Assembly: GCA_947476255.1 (NCBI GenBank)
Contig: CANJPY010000035.1
Span: 1 to 48,194, forward strand
Source: Chthoniobacteraceae bacterium
GTDB taxonomy: Bacteria; Verrucomicrobiota; Verrucomicrobiia; Chthoniobacterales; Chthoniobacteraceae
DNA: 48,194 nt
Reading direction: 5' to 3'
Both the position numbers and the translations under genes were made by a program. Under the pieces are notes generated by a model, which was not told the DNA's origin, ran no database searches, and was given only the letters and a program-made list of their open reading frames with translations. Every line of letters starts with the position of its first letter. Position 1 is the stretch's first letter. Positions 16,020 to 25,329 of this stretch are shown here, piece by piece.

Positions 16020-16691
16020 TTATTTCACTCCCCAGATCTTGAAATTGTCGAAGCTAAAGCCAGTCACGCCGTTTCCGTTGTAACTGATCGAGGGAGACCG
16101 TTTCGGTGTACTCGCGAGGTTACATTTCCCGCGCAAGAACTGCCCGTTGCTCAACTGTACAGCCACCTCGTCGTTCCGTACCTCGATCAAAACGCGGTAC
16201 CACACTCCGTCTAGCAGCGGCGCGGACTCTTTCCCAACACTCGCCCGGGGTGCATTGTCTGTAATTGACCATGTCACAGGGCGTTTGTGGTCCTTCGACT
16301 TTCGAAAATTGATGAAAAACTCAGGAGCAACGCCATGCTCAACTTTGCCTGGCTTGGTGAACTCAAAGGTAAAGCCCTCCCCATCGTCCCAACGAAAATC
16401 CGCCTGCATGATAAAATCCGTCAAAGGCGGCGGCGCATCTTTTCCGAGGCTGTAGAGGTACGAAACTCCGATGTGTTTGGCGCCGGCGAGTTTTGAAACC
16501 CACAATGCACCATCGAGGATTCGCAAAGTTGCACTCGCTATGGTTGAAAGCGGCTTGGTGTCGGGTGCATTGAAGTCTTCTGCAAAGAGTAACGCAGCTC
16601 GCTCTCCAAGAATAGGTTTCATTTCTGGTAACGGCTCGGCTCCGAGTGCGCAGGGGAGCAGCACTGCACAAAACCAAAAGACATTCTTCAT
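16020..16691 (-). CDS. Small secreted protein, LamG/DUF1080-like beta-sandwich
   Basis: This 223-residue protein has a signal peptide (cleavage near ALGAEP, residue 18). The rest is a single domain rich in beta strands, with patterns such as FIMQADFRWDD, VWYRVLIEVRND and GFSFDNFKIWGVK. These resemble DUF1080 or concanavalin-like domains often found beside DUF1552 genes. It starts 17 bp after the DUF1552 stop on the same strand, so it is probably the last gene of the sigma-factor operon. I do not recognise a catalytic motif. Confidence 0.8.
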   Translation of the reverse strand: MKNVFWFCAVLLPCALGAEPLPEMKPILGERAALLFAEDFNAPDTKPLSTIASATLRILDGALWVSKLAGAKHIGVSYLYSLGKDAPPPLTDFIMQADFRWDDGEGFTFEFTKPGKVEHGVAPEFFINFRKSKDHKRPVTWSITDNAPRASVGKESAPLLDGVWYRVLIEVRNDEVAVQLSNGQFLRGKCNLASTPKRSPSISYNGNGVTGFSFDNFKIWGVK

Positions 16692-16708
16692 GGGGCGTTA
16701 AGAATGGT

Positions 16709-18007
16709 TCAGGCCATCAGTTCCTTTAAGACACCAGTACTGTCGCCATGCCGTTCGACGGGAACACCGCTTCCCTTGAGAAGAGAAAGCCATGCATTGC
16801 ACAAAGGTGTTCCTCTGGTCAGCACGAGGTTCTGTCCCATTTTCAAACCGGCTCCATGCCCGGCGATGAGTGTGGGGCAGTTGTCGCCGTTGTGTTCCGT
16901 GCGGGTATTGGTACCGTAGGCAATCGTCGTGTGGTCCAGCAGACTGCTGCCATCGGCTTCCTTGGTTGCCTTGAGCTTGTCAATCAACCCCGCAAGTAGT
17001 TCGCTTTGAGCGATATCACGCCGCTGAGATGCGTCCAGTTTCTCCGCCATCGTCGAGTGGTAGTGGCTCATGTCGTGGGGAGCCACCTTGATGTCCAGGC
17101 TGGTAAGAAGTGTGTCCACCGGCTGCCGGTAACCCAGGACTCGTGTGCTGTCCGTCTGCAAGGCTGCCGCAATGATGTCGTACATCAGTTTGATCTCCTG
17201 GTAGCCCGCGAGTCCGGGCTTGGGCTCCGTTATCGGCGCCTTCGGGCGGGGCACCTCCAGCCACTGCTCATCCTTGCTCAGGCGCGTCTCGATGTCGCGG
17301 ATGCCATCAAAGTATTCCTCCAGCTTGGCGGTGTCGTTCTTTCCAAGCCCCCGTTGCATGTCATGAGCTCCTTCGAGAACAGTATCCAGCACGCTATGAC
17401 GCCGACGCAGGAGCGCTTTGCGTTTATCCAGAGGCATGTCGTCGCTGGAAAAAAGCCGGTGGAACGCTTCCACCGGGGTCTTGTGGCCGGCCACCGGTTT
17501 ACCCGATGCATCCCATGCGAGGGACAACCCAGGGCCGTGCCCCGAGTTTCCCGCGTAAGTGCCGCAATCTAACTGCAGCGAAGTAAAGCGCGTCTTTAGA
17601 CCGAAGTGCGCAGCCGCAACTTGGTCGGCTGAAATTGTGTTGTGAAAGCTTTTTCCGGGCACAGCAAACTGGTTGGCGCCGGTCAGCCAGAAGGTGCTGC
17701 CTTGATGTCCAGCGTTCACAAATCGGTGGGTCAACCCCTGCAGGACAGTGAAATCTGCCTTGTGACGGGCCAGCGGTTCCAGCCCCTTTGGTATCGTATA
17801 ATCAGAACCCGTTTGGGTAGGGTCTGGAAACCACGTTTCCGTCGTAAGACCCCAGCCCAGTCCGAGAAAAACCAGGCGTTTAGGGTTCACTGCCGAACCT
17901 GCAGCGGCGGAGACAAAACGCCGGAAACCAACAGATTCCAAAAATGGAAGTGCAATAAGCGAAGTGCTGGAGCGCAAAAAATGACGGCGGGACAGTGTCG
18001 GGTTCAT
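16709..18007 (-). CDS. Tat-exported DUF1552 protein (copy 1)
   Basis: From the ATG at 18007 this is a 432-residue protein with a textbook twin-arginine signal (SRRHFLRSS, then LIALPFLESVGFRRF). The longer open frame upstream overlaps the preceding gene and is unlikely. The rest matches DUF1552: KRLVFLGLGWG, LARHKADFTVLQGL, FWLTGANQF and a final HGDSTGVLKELMA. The family is common in Planctomycetes, Verrucomicrobiota and Myxobacteria and nearly always accompanies the cytochrome-containing DUF1592/1588/1585 protein, as here with a 7-bp gap. The biochemical role is not established. Tat export suggests a folded, cofactor-bearing periplasmic protein. Confidence 0.92.
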   Translation of the reverse strand: MNPTLSRRHFLRSSTSLIALPFLESVGFRRFVSAAAGSAVNPKRLVFLGLGWGLTTETWFPDPTQTGSDYTIPKGLEPLARHKADFTVLQGLTHRFVNAGHQGSTFWLTGANQFAVPGKSFHNTISADQVAAAHFGLKTRFTSLQLDCGTYAGNSGHGPGLSLAWDASGKPVAGHKTPVEAFHRLFSSDDMPLDKRKALLRRRHSVLDTVLEGAHDMQRGLGKNDTAKLEEYFDGIRDIETRLSKDEQWLEVPRPKAPITEPKPGLAGYQEIKLMYDIIAAALQTDSTRVLGYRQPVDTLLTSLDIKVAPHDMSHYHSTMAEKLDASQRRDIAQSELLAGLIDKLKATKEADGSSLLDHTTIAYGTNTRTEHNGDNCPTLIAGHGAGLKMGQNLVLTRGTPLCNAWLSLLKGSGVPVERHGDSTGVLKELMA

Positions 18008-18014
18008 GGGAGAA

Positions 18015-20705
18015 TTATTTACGTCGAAAAGCTTCGGTTTGGATGAGTGCGTGAACAATGTCCCGCAGTCCGAGTTTGCGGGCTTTGGCTTTCTGAAGGA
18101 TCGATTCGACGAGCGCATCATCGCTGAATCCACAGGGCCGACCAAGTGCGTATTCGATCAATGAAGAGGTGATTCCCCGGGCAAACGCCTCGGTATGACC
18201 GGCGAGAGCTTCGCGCATCTCGAAAAAATCCCGGAAGGACGGGCCTTTGTGGAAGATACCCGCAGGGTCAATGGGCCACGTTTTTTTGGAGTTCGGGAGC
18301 GGTTTACCGTTATCGTCTCGCGCCTGATAGAAATCTTCGGTGCGCCAGAGCCCCACCGCGTCGAAGTTTTCGAGTCCGAAGCCGATGGGATCGATTTTCC
18401 GATGACAGCTCGCGCACTGTGCGTCCTCTTGGTGAGCCATGACGCGTTCGCGGGTGGTGAGCACCTTGCCTGCCAGACGCGTTAATGCGGGCACATTCGC
18501 GGGGGCGGGCGGAGGCGGATCGTGCAGAACCTTTCGGAGCACCCACACGCCCCGTTCCACGGGGCTTGTGTGTTCACCGTTGCTGCCCATGGCCAAAACG
18601 GCCGCCATCCCAAGCAATCCACCCCGGGGAGAATCTTTGGGCAATGGCACTTTCCGGAAGGCATCGCCGTGCACCCCCGCTAGACCGTAATACTCCGCGA
18701 GTACGCTGTTAATAACCACGTAGTCCGACTGCAACAGGTCCCTGACGCCCGCGTTTTCGCGGAGCAAATGCGCGATTGTTTCGTAGACTTCAGTCCGGGC
18801 GGCCCATTTTACACCGAAGTCGAAACGGGGATAAAGCTCGGCGCTGAATTGGAAGAAATCGAGCCTGTCCATGTTCAGCCACTGCCGGGTAAAAGCCTTT
18901 ACAAATTCCATGGAACGACCGTCTTTGAGCAAACGCTCCGTTTGTTGTGCGAGGATCTCCTCACGCAGCAATTCGCCATTTTCTCCCAAAGTCCGAAGCT
19001 CCGTGTCTGGCGGTTCGCCGACAAGAAAATAGGACAACCTTGTGGCGAGTTCCACCCCATCGAGTTTCCTGCGTTCCTCCAGTGGAGACGGTTCTGCGCG
19101 GTAGACAAAGTTGGGGGAGGAGAGCATGACCGCCAACGTGTCCTTGAGTGCATTGCTGTGTTTCATTCCATCGCCTCGGCTTTGCTCGTATAGCGCGACG
19201 AGACGGTCCATGTAGCCCTCCGTGGGCTTGCTGCCGCGGAATGCCTCGCCAGCGAATCGCTCCAATGCCGCACGCACTTCGGGAATCGTGGGCGCAGTTT
19301 TTTTGTCGTCCAAGGCGATGTCCAAGGCTCGGATACCCGGAGCAAGGTCTGACTGGTCCTCCGGAATGCGTTCGATTTCAATCCAGTCTACCCAGATCGC
19401 AAATCCGGGACCCACGCCGTTGAGTTTGCGGCCTGCGTCCATTCTCACCTTGATTTGCTCGTTACTGTCCGCCGTCCCTTTCTCGCGAACCAACAAACCG
19501 TAGGCATTTTGATCCCGTTGTGCCAGTGTCCGGTGGAAGGGAATTTCGATAATTTCGGGGGCTTCCAAGGTCCCCAGAACCTCGTGGGTACTCGTTACGG
19601 GACGGCTTCGTCCCTTGAATCCGAAATCCATAAAACGGCGCTCCGGAGTCGCCTGGGGCGCCATTCCCGCCCGCACGCGGATCACGTAATCGCCCGGCGG
19701 AAAGTCGCCGGGAATACGCAGCAAGAAAGCAGAATTTTGTCCTCCATCCTGATCCTGGATTGTAAGATACGCACCCGTGTCCAATGCGGGTTGCTCCAAG
19801 TACCGCTTCAAGTAGGCGAAGGTGGAGGGCCCCCGGCTGTAAGCTCGGTTGGCTTTGTCCGCGTTGTTTTCCGTCGTTTTAAAACCAAAGGTTTCCGGCG
19901 AAGGCGCCCCCGCTATCTTTTCCCAGGAGCGCCGGACTGCCGCCTCGTTTTTGGCCGTCTTACGCAACTCCTCCACGACCACCGCATTTTCCGGATTGGC
20001 AATCGCCGCATCGACCGCTTCCACCCAACGCTTACCGCGCTCGTGCGCTTCGAGTTCTGTTTCCACAGATTCCGCGATCTTTTTGTTGGTCTCTTCTACC
20101 TCGTACCGGAATTTTTTTTGGACACCCGCAGCTGCGTAGAGCGCAAAGCCCTCCTCCAAAGCCCTCAGGGCAATGGACTCGTATTGTTCGATTTGGTTGC
20201 CGGACATAAACAGGCCCGCGCCCACCGTGTCAAAACGAGTGGCATCGGTATCCGACGGCAGTTCGCTCACATCCACATCTGCGCCAAGTAACACTCGCAG
20301 TGTGTTTTTATATTCTCTCTGGTTGAGGCGCCGCAGTGTAATGAACCCGTGCTGGTCGCTGAGCGTCTTTCGCGCAGCCACAATCACATGGGCTAGATCA
20401 TCTAAAAAGTCCGCCTTTTCGCGTTTCCCAGGCTGCTTTTCCTTCTCTGGGGGCATTTCACCGGAGTTGAGAGCATCCAGTATTTTCTGCCAGCGTTCTG
20501 CTGTTTGAACGTCGCTCACGGCCATAGAAAGATCGTCGACACGAAACTTGCCCTTTTGTTTTTCCGACCCGTGGCAACCTTCGCAATTTTCTTTCAGTAG
20601 GGCCCTGTGCCGCTCGTGCATCACGGTCCCTGGTTTGATTCCCTCCGCAGACGCGCTTAACGAAGCGATTGAAAGAAGGGTATAGATTGAAGAAAGAGGC
20701 TTCAT
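18015..20705 (-). CDS. Secreted cytochrome c/DUF1587-1592-1588-1585 protein (copy 1)
   Basis: This 896-residue exported protein has a signal peptide ending near SASA-EGI (residue 20). One heme-binding motif lies at each end: C41-E-G-C44-H45 and C764-A-S-C767-H768. In between are the planctomycete-type domains: DUF1587 (TLRRLNQREYKNTLRVLLG, about 123-141), a helical and carbohydrate-binding-like insert, DUF1592 (LATRLSYFLVGEPPD), DUF1588 (RGGLLGMAAVLAMGS to PPPPAPANVPAL) and DUF1585 near the C-terminus. It is probably a periplasmic electron-transfer or oxidoreductase protein partnered by DUF1552. It follows the anti-sigma gene by 39 bp, so it is probably controlled by that sigma factor. Confidence 0.93.
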   Translation of the reverse strand: MKPLSSIYTLLSIASLSASAEGIKPGTVMHERHRALLKENCEGCHGSEKQKGKFRVDDLSMAVSDVQTAERWQKILDALNSGEMPPEKEKQPGKREKADFLDDLAHVIVAARKTLSDQHGFITLRRLNQREYKNTLRVLLGADVDVSELPSDTDATRFDTVGAGLFMSGNQIEQYESIALRALEEGFALYAAAGVQKKFRYEVEETNKKIAESVETELEAHERGKRWVEAVDAAIANPENAVVVEELRKTAKNEAAVRRSWEKIAGAPSPETFGFKTTENNADKANRAYSRGPSTFAYLKRYLEQPALDTGAYLTIQDQDGGQNSAFLLRIPGDFPPGDYVIRVRAGMAPQATPERRFMDFGFKGRSRPVTSTHEVLGTLEAPEIIEIPFHRTLAQRDQNAYGLLVREKGTADSNEQIKVRMDAGRKLNGVGPGFAIWVDWIEIERIPEDQSDLAPGIRALDIALDDKKTAPTIPEVRAALERFAGEAFRGSKPTEGYMDRLVALYEQSRGDGMKHSNALKDTLAVMLSSPNFVYRAEPSPLEERRKLDGVELATRLSYFLVGEPPDTELRTLGENGELLREEILAQQTERLLKDGRSMEFVKAFTRQWLNMDRLDFFQFSAELYPRFDFGVKWAARTEVYETIAHLLRENAGVRDLLQSDYVVINSVLAEYYGLAGVHGDAFRKVPLPKDSPRGGLLGMAAVLAMGSNGEHTSPVERGVWVLRKVLHDPPPPAPANVPALTRLAGKVLTTRERVMAHQEDAQCASCHRKIDPIGFGLENFDAVGLWRTEDFYQARDDNGKPLPNSKKTWPIDPAGIFHKGPSFRDFFEMREALAGHTEAFARGITSSLIEYALGRPCGFSDDALVESILQKAKARKLGLRDIVHALIQTEAFRRK

Positions 20706-20744
20706 GGAGGGTGGGCTGGGATCGTTCCAATAAAACGGGAAATC

Positions 20745-21758
20745 TCAACGCAGAGGCACATTACAGATGAGACACACCTGAATGTCGTCCACAAAATGGC
20801 CGGGAAACTCGCGCGCACTGTCTCCGTAAACCTTACGTCCTTCCCGGCCGGCCCGGGTGTCGTGCACGCGAAGGGAGAGCAGCAGAAATTTTGAGCCCGG
20901 CGGTATCCGCAACTCCACCCTTGCCTTCTCCCAACCAGCGCTGTTGGGCGCCTGCTTATAGGTTCGCTGCGCGGAGGCCGGGATGAATGCGTCACTGCCA
21001 TCTTCGCTGTTCTTTGACACAATATCCGAAATTCGGCGTTTATCGCTCAAAAAGTCCCCGGTGGGCAGCGAGTCCAAAGCGTTCACACCCAGATTGAAAG
21101 AGTACTCCGCGGGGCCTTGAACCGGGACACCTAGGAAACTTGCCTCGACAGTCACCATGGTCTTTCCGTCCCTCAACTCCGCTTCATACCCGCGCAGGTC
21201 AATAATCCGGTAAAGGTCTCCGGAATAACTAAACTGCGGGGGTTTCCCCTCATAATCAGCCCGCAAAAACTGGAACATCTTCTTCCCCGTTTTAGGGCTC
21301 GCCCCCTGCTGCGCGCCGCCGACTCGCGAAAAATCGCCGCTCCACACTCCCGGTGTCTTTGGCATCCCACTGACCATGGGTGGGTTGCCTTCTTCAAAAC
21401 CTTCCTGCAAAAGCGAAACAATCTTCCCTGTGCCTGTGCTCACAAATGCAAAGAGCATTGACGCACTAAAAAGTCCGACGACCAAGCCTGCAGCCGCGGG
21501 AAGCCAAGTCCGCCAAAGAGATGTCTTTCCCCATGCGCCTCTTGTTGGAGCCCCTTTTCCGGCGGGTTCCATGGGCCGAAAGATGGCCCCTTCAGCTCCG
21601 AGTTCCGACAACCGTGTATCCACCGTGGAGAGGGTTCTGAGCATGGCTCGCGCCTCTCCATTTTCCCGAAGCAATTTCTGGAGACCTGTAAAGTCTGCCT
21701 CCGAAAGGTTGCCACTCAGGTAGCCGTGTAACAGACTGAGTTCTGCAGTGGTGATCAT
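20745..21758 (-). CDS. Membrane anti-sigma factor (FecR-like)
   Basis: This 337-residue protein has an N-terminal helical domain (LLHGYLSGNLSEADFTGLQKL, about 9-50) of the kind that binds ECF sigma factors. One transmembrane segment lies at about 85-107, followed by an extracytoplasmic domain of about 230 residues, probably beta-rich. No zinc-finger HxxxCxxC is present. Its ATG overlaps the stop of the sigma gene (ATGA, 21755-21758), the usual layout for sigma/anti-sigma pairs. It would hold the sigma factor at the membrane until an envelope or substrate signal is sensed. The C-terminal region has no classic FecR signature that I can point to. Confidence 0.82.
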   Translation of the reverse strand: MITTAELSLLHGYLSGNLSEADFTGLQKLLRENGEARAMLRTLSTVDTRLSELGAEGAIFRPMEPAGKGAPTRGAWGKTSLWRTWLPAAAGLVVGLFSASMLFAFVSTGTGKIVSLLQEGFEEGNPPMVSGMPKTPGVWSGDFSRVGGAQQGASPKTGKKMFQFLRADYEGKPPQFSYSGDLYRIIDLRGYEAELRDGKTMVTVEASFLGVPVQGPAEYSFNLGVNALDSLPTGDFLSDKRRISDIVSKNSEDGSDAFIPASAQRTYKQAPNSAGWEKARVELRIPPGSKFLLLSLRVHDTRAGREGRKVYGDSAREFPGHFVDDIQVCLICNVPLR

Positions 21759-22303
21759 GCTTGGAGTTCCTCTCTAAGTGCCTTCTCCATACAGGCAGAC
21801 AGTTCCATGCGGATTCTCGCAATCAACTGGTAAAGAGAGCCTTCCGTGCGTCCTGTCTGTGTCGCCAAGTCCTTCATAGAGGCCCCCGGACTGTAAGCGG
21901 CGAGCGCCAGCTTCCTTCGTTCCTCTGGCAACTTGGCCACGCACCCGTCCAGTGCGTCTAGTTGCCGGTGCCGGAGCGGCATTTCTTCCGCCCCTTCTTC
22001 CGCCAGTTTCGCAATGATATCCTCGTCCAAGACCAATCTGTCGCGTGCCGCACGCCTCCGTGCCATTAACACCTCGTAGCGCGCTATCATTGCCACCCAG
22101 GCTCCAAATTTCTCGGGGTCGTTCAGGGTCGTGTACTTCTGCCACGCTACCACACCCACCGCCTGCATCACCTCATCCACTTCCGCGGTCCTCGGCACGC
22201 AGGACCTGACCAGCGCTCGGAGCGCCTGTTCATGCTGTGTCCACAGGCGGAGAAACCCTGTATTGAGATCAAGTTGTTTCGAGTCGGGATTTGGGGCGTT
22301 CAT
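21755..22303 (-). CDS. ECF-type RNA polymerase sigma factor
   Basis: This 182-residue protein has sigma region 2 (about 18-85, with FLRLWTQHEQALRALVRS and GAWVAMIARYEVL) and region 4 (about 120-172, with LPEERRKLALAAY and a helix-turn-helix around MKDLATQTGRTEGSLYQLIARIR). Size and form match the Rhodopirellula/Verrucomicrobium group of ECF sigma factors. It heads an apparent operon: sigma, anti-sigma, cytochrome protein, DUF1552 protein, small secreted protein. The likely regulon is therefore its own operon and perhaps the divergent paralogous pair. An 8-bp inverted repeat lies 50-80 bp upstream of the start. Confidence 0.9.
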   Translation of the reverse strand: MNAPNPDSKQLDLNTGFLRLWTQHEQALRALVRSCVPRTAEVDEVMQAVGVVAWQKYTTLNDPEKFGAWVAMIARYEVLMARRRAARDRLVLDEDIIAKLAEEGAEEMPLRHRQLDALDGCVAKLPEERRKLALAAYSPGASMKDLATQTGRTEGSLYQLIARIRMELSACMEKALREELQA

Positions 22304-22353
22304 GACGCAGGGAGCTGTGGGTCTCTTGGTTTAGCTGCCGGCGCCGCCCAGAT

Positions 22354-22383
22354 TTAACGGATTTTCTTTTGGGACTCCGTTAA
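22354..22383. promoter_or_regulatory. Inverted repeat upstream of the sigma factor gene
   Basis: TTAACGGA (22354-22361) and TCCGTTAA (22376-22383) form a perfect 8-bp inverted repeat with a 14-nt T-rich spacer. It lies in the 281-bp divergent region between the sigma operon and the second cytochrome gene. The position suits an operator shared by both directions. As RNA it could also form a hairpin in a leader. No other supported feature lies in this intergenic region. Confidence 0.45.
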
Positions 22384-22584
22384 TCTTTGGCGGGCACGCG
22401 ATCCGGCCGTTTAATTGGATAGAATGTGTGTTTGCGGTGCCTTTCTCTCCTGTTTTCAGCTTCCACTTTCACGCAGGAGCGCGGGCAAAGGCCTGAAAAT
22501 TTTCGTTAAATGGCAGTTGAGCCGGCAGCTAACATAACAAGAACCCAAGGGTTCCCTTTGGATATTAAACCCCGCACCCCACAG

Positions 22585-25299
22585 ATGAAACGCGTCTTTG
22601 TCCTCATTGCTCTTGGAATCTTGATTCCATTCATGACGCACGCCGCGGAGAAAAAGCCAGAGGCCGTGATGAATGCGAGACATCAAGCCTTGCTCCAGGC
22701 AAACTGTGAGGGCTGTCACGGCTCGGAAAAACAAAAGGGTAAGTTTCGCGTGGATGACTTGCCGTTCCAAATTTCCGACCTTGCCACTGCGGAACGCTGG
22801 CAAAAGATTCTGAACGCCATGAATTCCGGTGAGATGCCGCCGGAAGAGGAAAACAAGCAGCCGTCCAAAGCGGCGAAAACTGATTTTCTGGATGATCTTT
22901 CGAACGTCATGGTCGTCGCACGCCGGAACCTGAGTGATCAAAACGGCCTCATCACAATGCGGCGGCTCAATAGAAGGGAGTACAGGAATACACTGCGGGA
23001 GCTCCTTGGGGTGGAGATTAACGTGAGTGATTTACCCCCCGATAACGCGGCGGGCGGTTTTGACACGGCGGGGGCAAACTTGTTCATGTCTGCCAACCAG
23101 TTTGAGCAATATCAGACGCTTGGGCGTAAAGTTCTGGACGAAGCGTTTGAATGGCAAGCCGCCGCGGGCGTGCAGAAAAAGTTCCATCTGGAGGCCGAAG
23201 AAACTCTCAAAACCATCACCAAAAAGTACAACGAGAATCTCGATGCTTTGGAGCGTGCGAAACAGTGGGTCAAAGCCGTGGATGATGCTGCTGCGCTTCC
23301 CGAAAATGCGGCGATCGTTGCGGAGATTCGCAAGGCATCGAAAGATGACGCCATCTTTCGCCGCTCGTGGGCGAAAATCACGGGCGCTCCCGCTCCCGAG
23401 GAGTTTGGATTTAAGACGGTGGAAAACAACGCCGACAAGGCCAACGGGGCTCTGTCTTATCAAACGCCTATCGGGGCGGGATACCTCCGGCCCTTCCACG
23501 AGTATTATCTGAATTTGCCCCATTTAGACACCGGCGCTTACCTCACGGTGATGCAGGGGGAGGACCTGAATTCATGGCTGATACTGAGGGTGCCCTATGG
23601 GTGGCCGCCCGGCGAATATTTGCTGCGAGTTCGCGTCGGGGCGACCTCCGATGCATCTGCGGAAAGGCGGTTTCTTGAGTTCGGAATTCATCCGCGGAGT
23701 GGAAAGGTCATCAGTACCCATGAGATTACCGGAACTATTGAGAGCCCTCAGGTCCTTGAGATTCCGCTCACTCTCACGCGCGAACACATGGACCCCAAAA
23801 ATGGGGACGACAAGCAGCTCTTTATTCGCGAGAAAGGAACAGCGGATCATTTTATCAGGACGCGCGAAATCTTCGGCAAAGCCAAGACGCAGAACAAAAT
23901 TGGACCAACGGTAGCGCTCTGGGTCGACTGGATGGAGATAGAGCGAGTCCCGAACGCAGAAAAGTCTCCAGCGCCTGGTCTTGCCGCATTAAAAATCCCG
24001 CTTGATGACAAGTCTCCAGCGCCGTCGGCGGAGGAATTGCGCGACGCCATCCAGCGGTTTGCGACAACTGTTTTCCGTGGCTCGGAGCCCTCGAGCGCTT
24101 ATCTGGAGAGGGCGCTTGGCCTTTACACTACGCGCCGGCAGGCAGGTGACAAACATAGTGCGGCACTCAAAGAAACTTTGTCGGTCGTGCTCGCCTCCCC
24201 CATGTTTTTGTATTTGGCCGAGCCCTCTTTTGACGAGAAACGCCGGCCGTTAACGGGTTTGGAATTGGCCGCCAGGCTGTCGTATTTCTTATGGAGTGCA
24301 CCTCCGGATGCCGAACTCCGGGATCTGGGAAGCCGTGGGGAGCTCTCTAAGCCGGCAGTGTTGGCGGCACAGACGGATCGACTTCTCAACGATCCGCGCT
24401 CTTCGGCTTTTACACGGGCATTTGTGACTCAATGGCTCGGCTTGGAAAGAATCGACTTCTTTGAATTAAGCCTGCTCGCCTATCCGCGCTTCGACTACAG
24501 CACGAAGCTGGCTGCCAAAAACGAGGTGTTCGAAACCTTTGGCTATTTACTGCAGAAGAATGAGAGTTTACGTGACTTGTTGAAGTCCAACTATATCGTT
24601 ATCAACAGTGTGCTCGCCCATTACTATGGAATTGATGATGTACACGGGGATGCGTTCCGTAAAGTGGCTCTTCCCAAGGACTCGGTCCGAGGCGGATTGC
24701 TCGGAATGGCCGCAGTGAGCCTGATGGGAGGTAATGGTGACAAGACGAGCCCGGTCGAACGTGGCGCCTGGGTCTTGCGAAAACTGCTCAATGATCCGCC
24801 TCCCCCAGCGCCCGCAAATATACCCGCAATCACGCGGCTTGCCGGTAAACCGCTCACCATTCGCGAGCGGCTTCAGTCACATCAGGAAGACGCGCAGTGT
24901 GCGAGTTGTCACCGAAAGATTGATCCCATTGGGTTTGGGCTCGAAAATCTAAATGCCGTCGGGGAATGGCGCACTGAGGACAGTTATCAGGTTCTCGACG
25001 ACAAAGGAAAACCGGATCCAAAGCTCAAAAAAACATGGCGGATTGACCCAGCCGGCGCCTTCTACAAGGGAGCCGGTTTTAAGGACTATTTTGAGTTGAG
25101 GGACGCGATTGCCGAAAAATCCGAAGCCTTCACAAAAGGCTTTAGCACAGCGCTCCTCGAATACGGCCTTGGCCGCTCGTGTGGTTTCCGGGATGAACCG
25201 CTTGTCTCGGAAATGCTGAAAACAGCGAGGCAGAAAAATTTTGCGATCCGGGAAATCTTTCAAACGTTGGTCGCAAGTCAGGAATTTCACACGAAGTAA
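22585..25299 (+). CDS. Secreted cytochrome c/DUF1587-1592-1588-1585 protein (copy 2)
   Basis: From the ATG at 22585 the protein has 904 residues and a signal peptide (KRVFVLIALGILIPFMTHAA). It is a clear paralogue of the protein at 18015-20705: heme motifs at C41/C44/H45 and C772/C775/H776, the same CEGCHGSEKQKGKFRVDDL start, DUF1587 at about 125-145, DUF1592, DUF1588 and DUF1585 in the same order, and a last segment of identical length (133 residues after the Q before the second heme). The middle region, including the binding-like insert, is more diverged. The frame upstream (from 22510) lacks a signal peptide, so that start is rejected. DUF1552 copy 2 follows after 30 bp. Confidence 0.93.
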   Translation: MKRVFVLIALGILIPFMTHAAEKKPEAVMNARHQALLQANCEGCHGSEKQKGKFRVDDLPFQISDLATAERWQKILNAMNSGEMPPEEENKQPSKAAKTDFLDDLSNVMVVARRNLSDQNGLITMRRLNRREYRNTLRELLGVEINVSDLPPDNAAGGFDTAGANLFMSANQFEQYQTLGRKVLDEAFEWQAAAGVQKKFHLEAEETLKTITKKYNENLDALERAKQWVKAVDDAAALPENAAIVAEIRKASKDDAIFRRSWAKITGAPAPEEFGFKTVENNADKANGALSYQTPIGAGYLRPFHEYYLNLPHLDTGAYLTVMQGEDLNSWLILRVPYGWPPGEYLLRVRVGATSDASAERRFLEFGIHPRSGKVISTHEITGTIESPQVLEIPLTLTREHMDPKNGDDKQLFIREKGTADHFIRTREIFGKAKTQNKIGPTVALWVDWMEIERVPNAEKSPAPGLAALKIPLDDKSPAPSAEELRDAIQRFATTVFRGSEPSSAYLERALGLYTTRRQAGDKHSAALKETLSVVLASPMFLYLAEPSFDEKRRPLTGLELAARLSYFLWSAPPDAELRDLGSRGELSKPAVLAAQTDRLLNDPRSSAFTRAFVTQWLGLERIDFFELSLLAYPRFDYSTKLAAKNEVFETFGYLLQKNESLRDLLKSNYIVINSVLAHYYGIDDVHGDAFRKVALPKDSVRGGLLGMAAVSLMGGNGDKTSPVERGAWVLRKLLNDPPPPAPANIPAITRLAGKPLTIRERLQSHQEDAQCASCHRKIDPIGFGLENLNAVGEWRTEDSYQVLDDKGKPDPKLKKTWRIDPAGAFYKGAGFKDYFELRDAIAEKSEAFTKGFSTALLEYGLGRSCGFRDEPLVSEMLKTARQKNFAIREIFQTLVASQEFHTK

Positions 25300-25329
25300 C
25301 CCCCTTTTCTTCAATATCTTGAGTTCACC

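Noticed and set aside
19455..20291. 278-codon open frame on the plus strand
   Set aside because: Antisense to the cytochrome c/DUF1592 protein; no recognisable domain.
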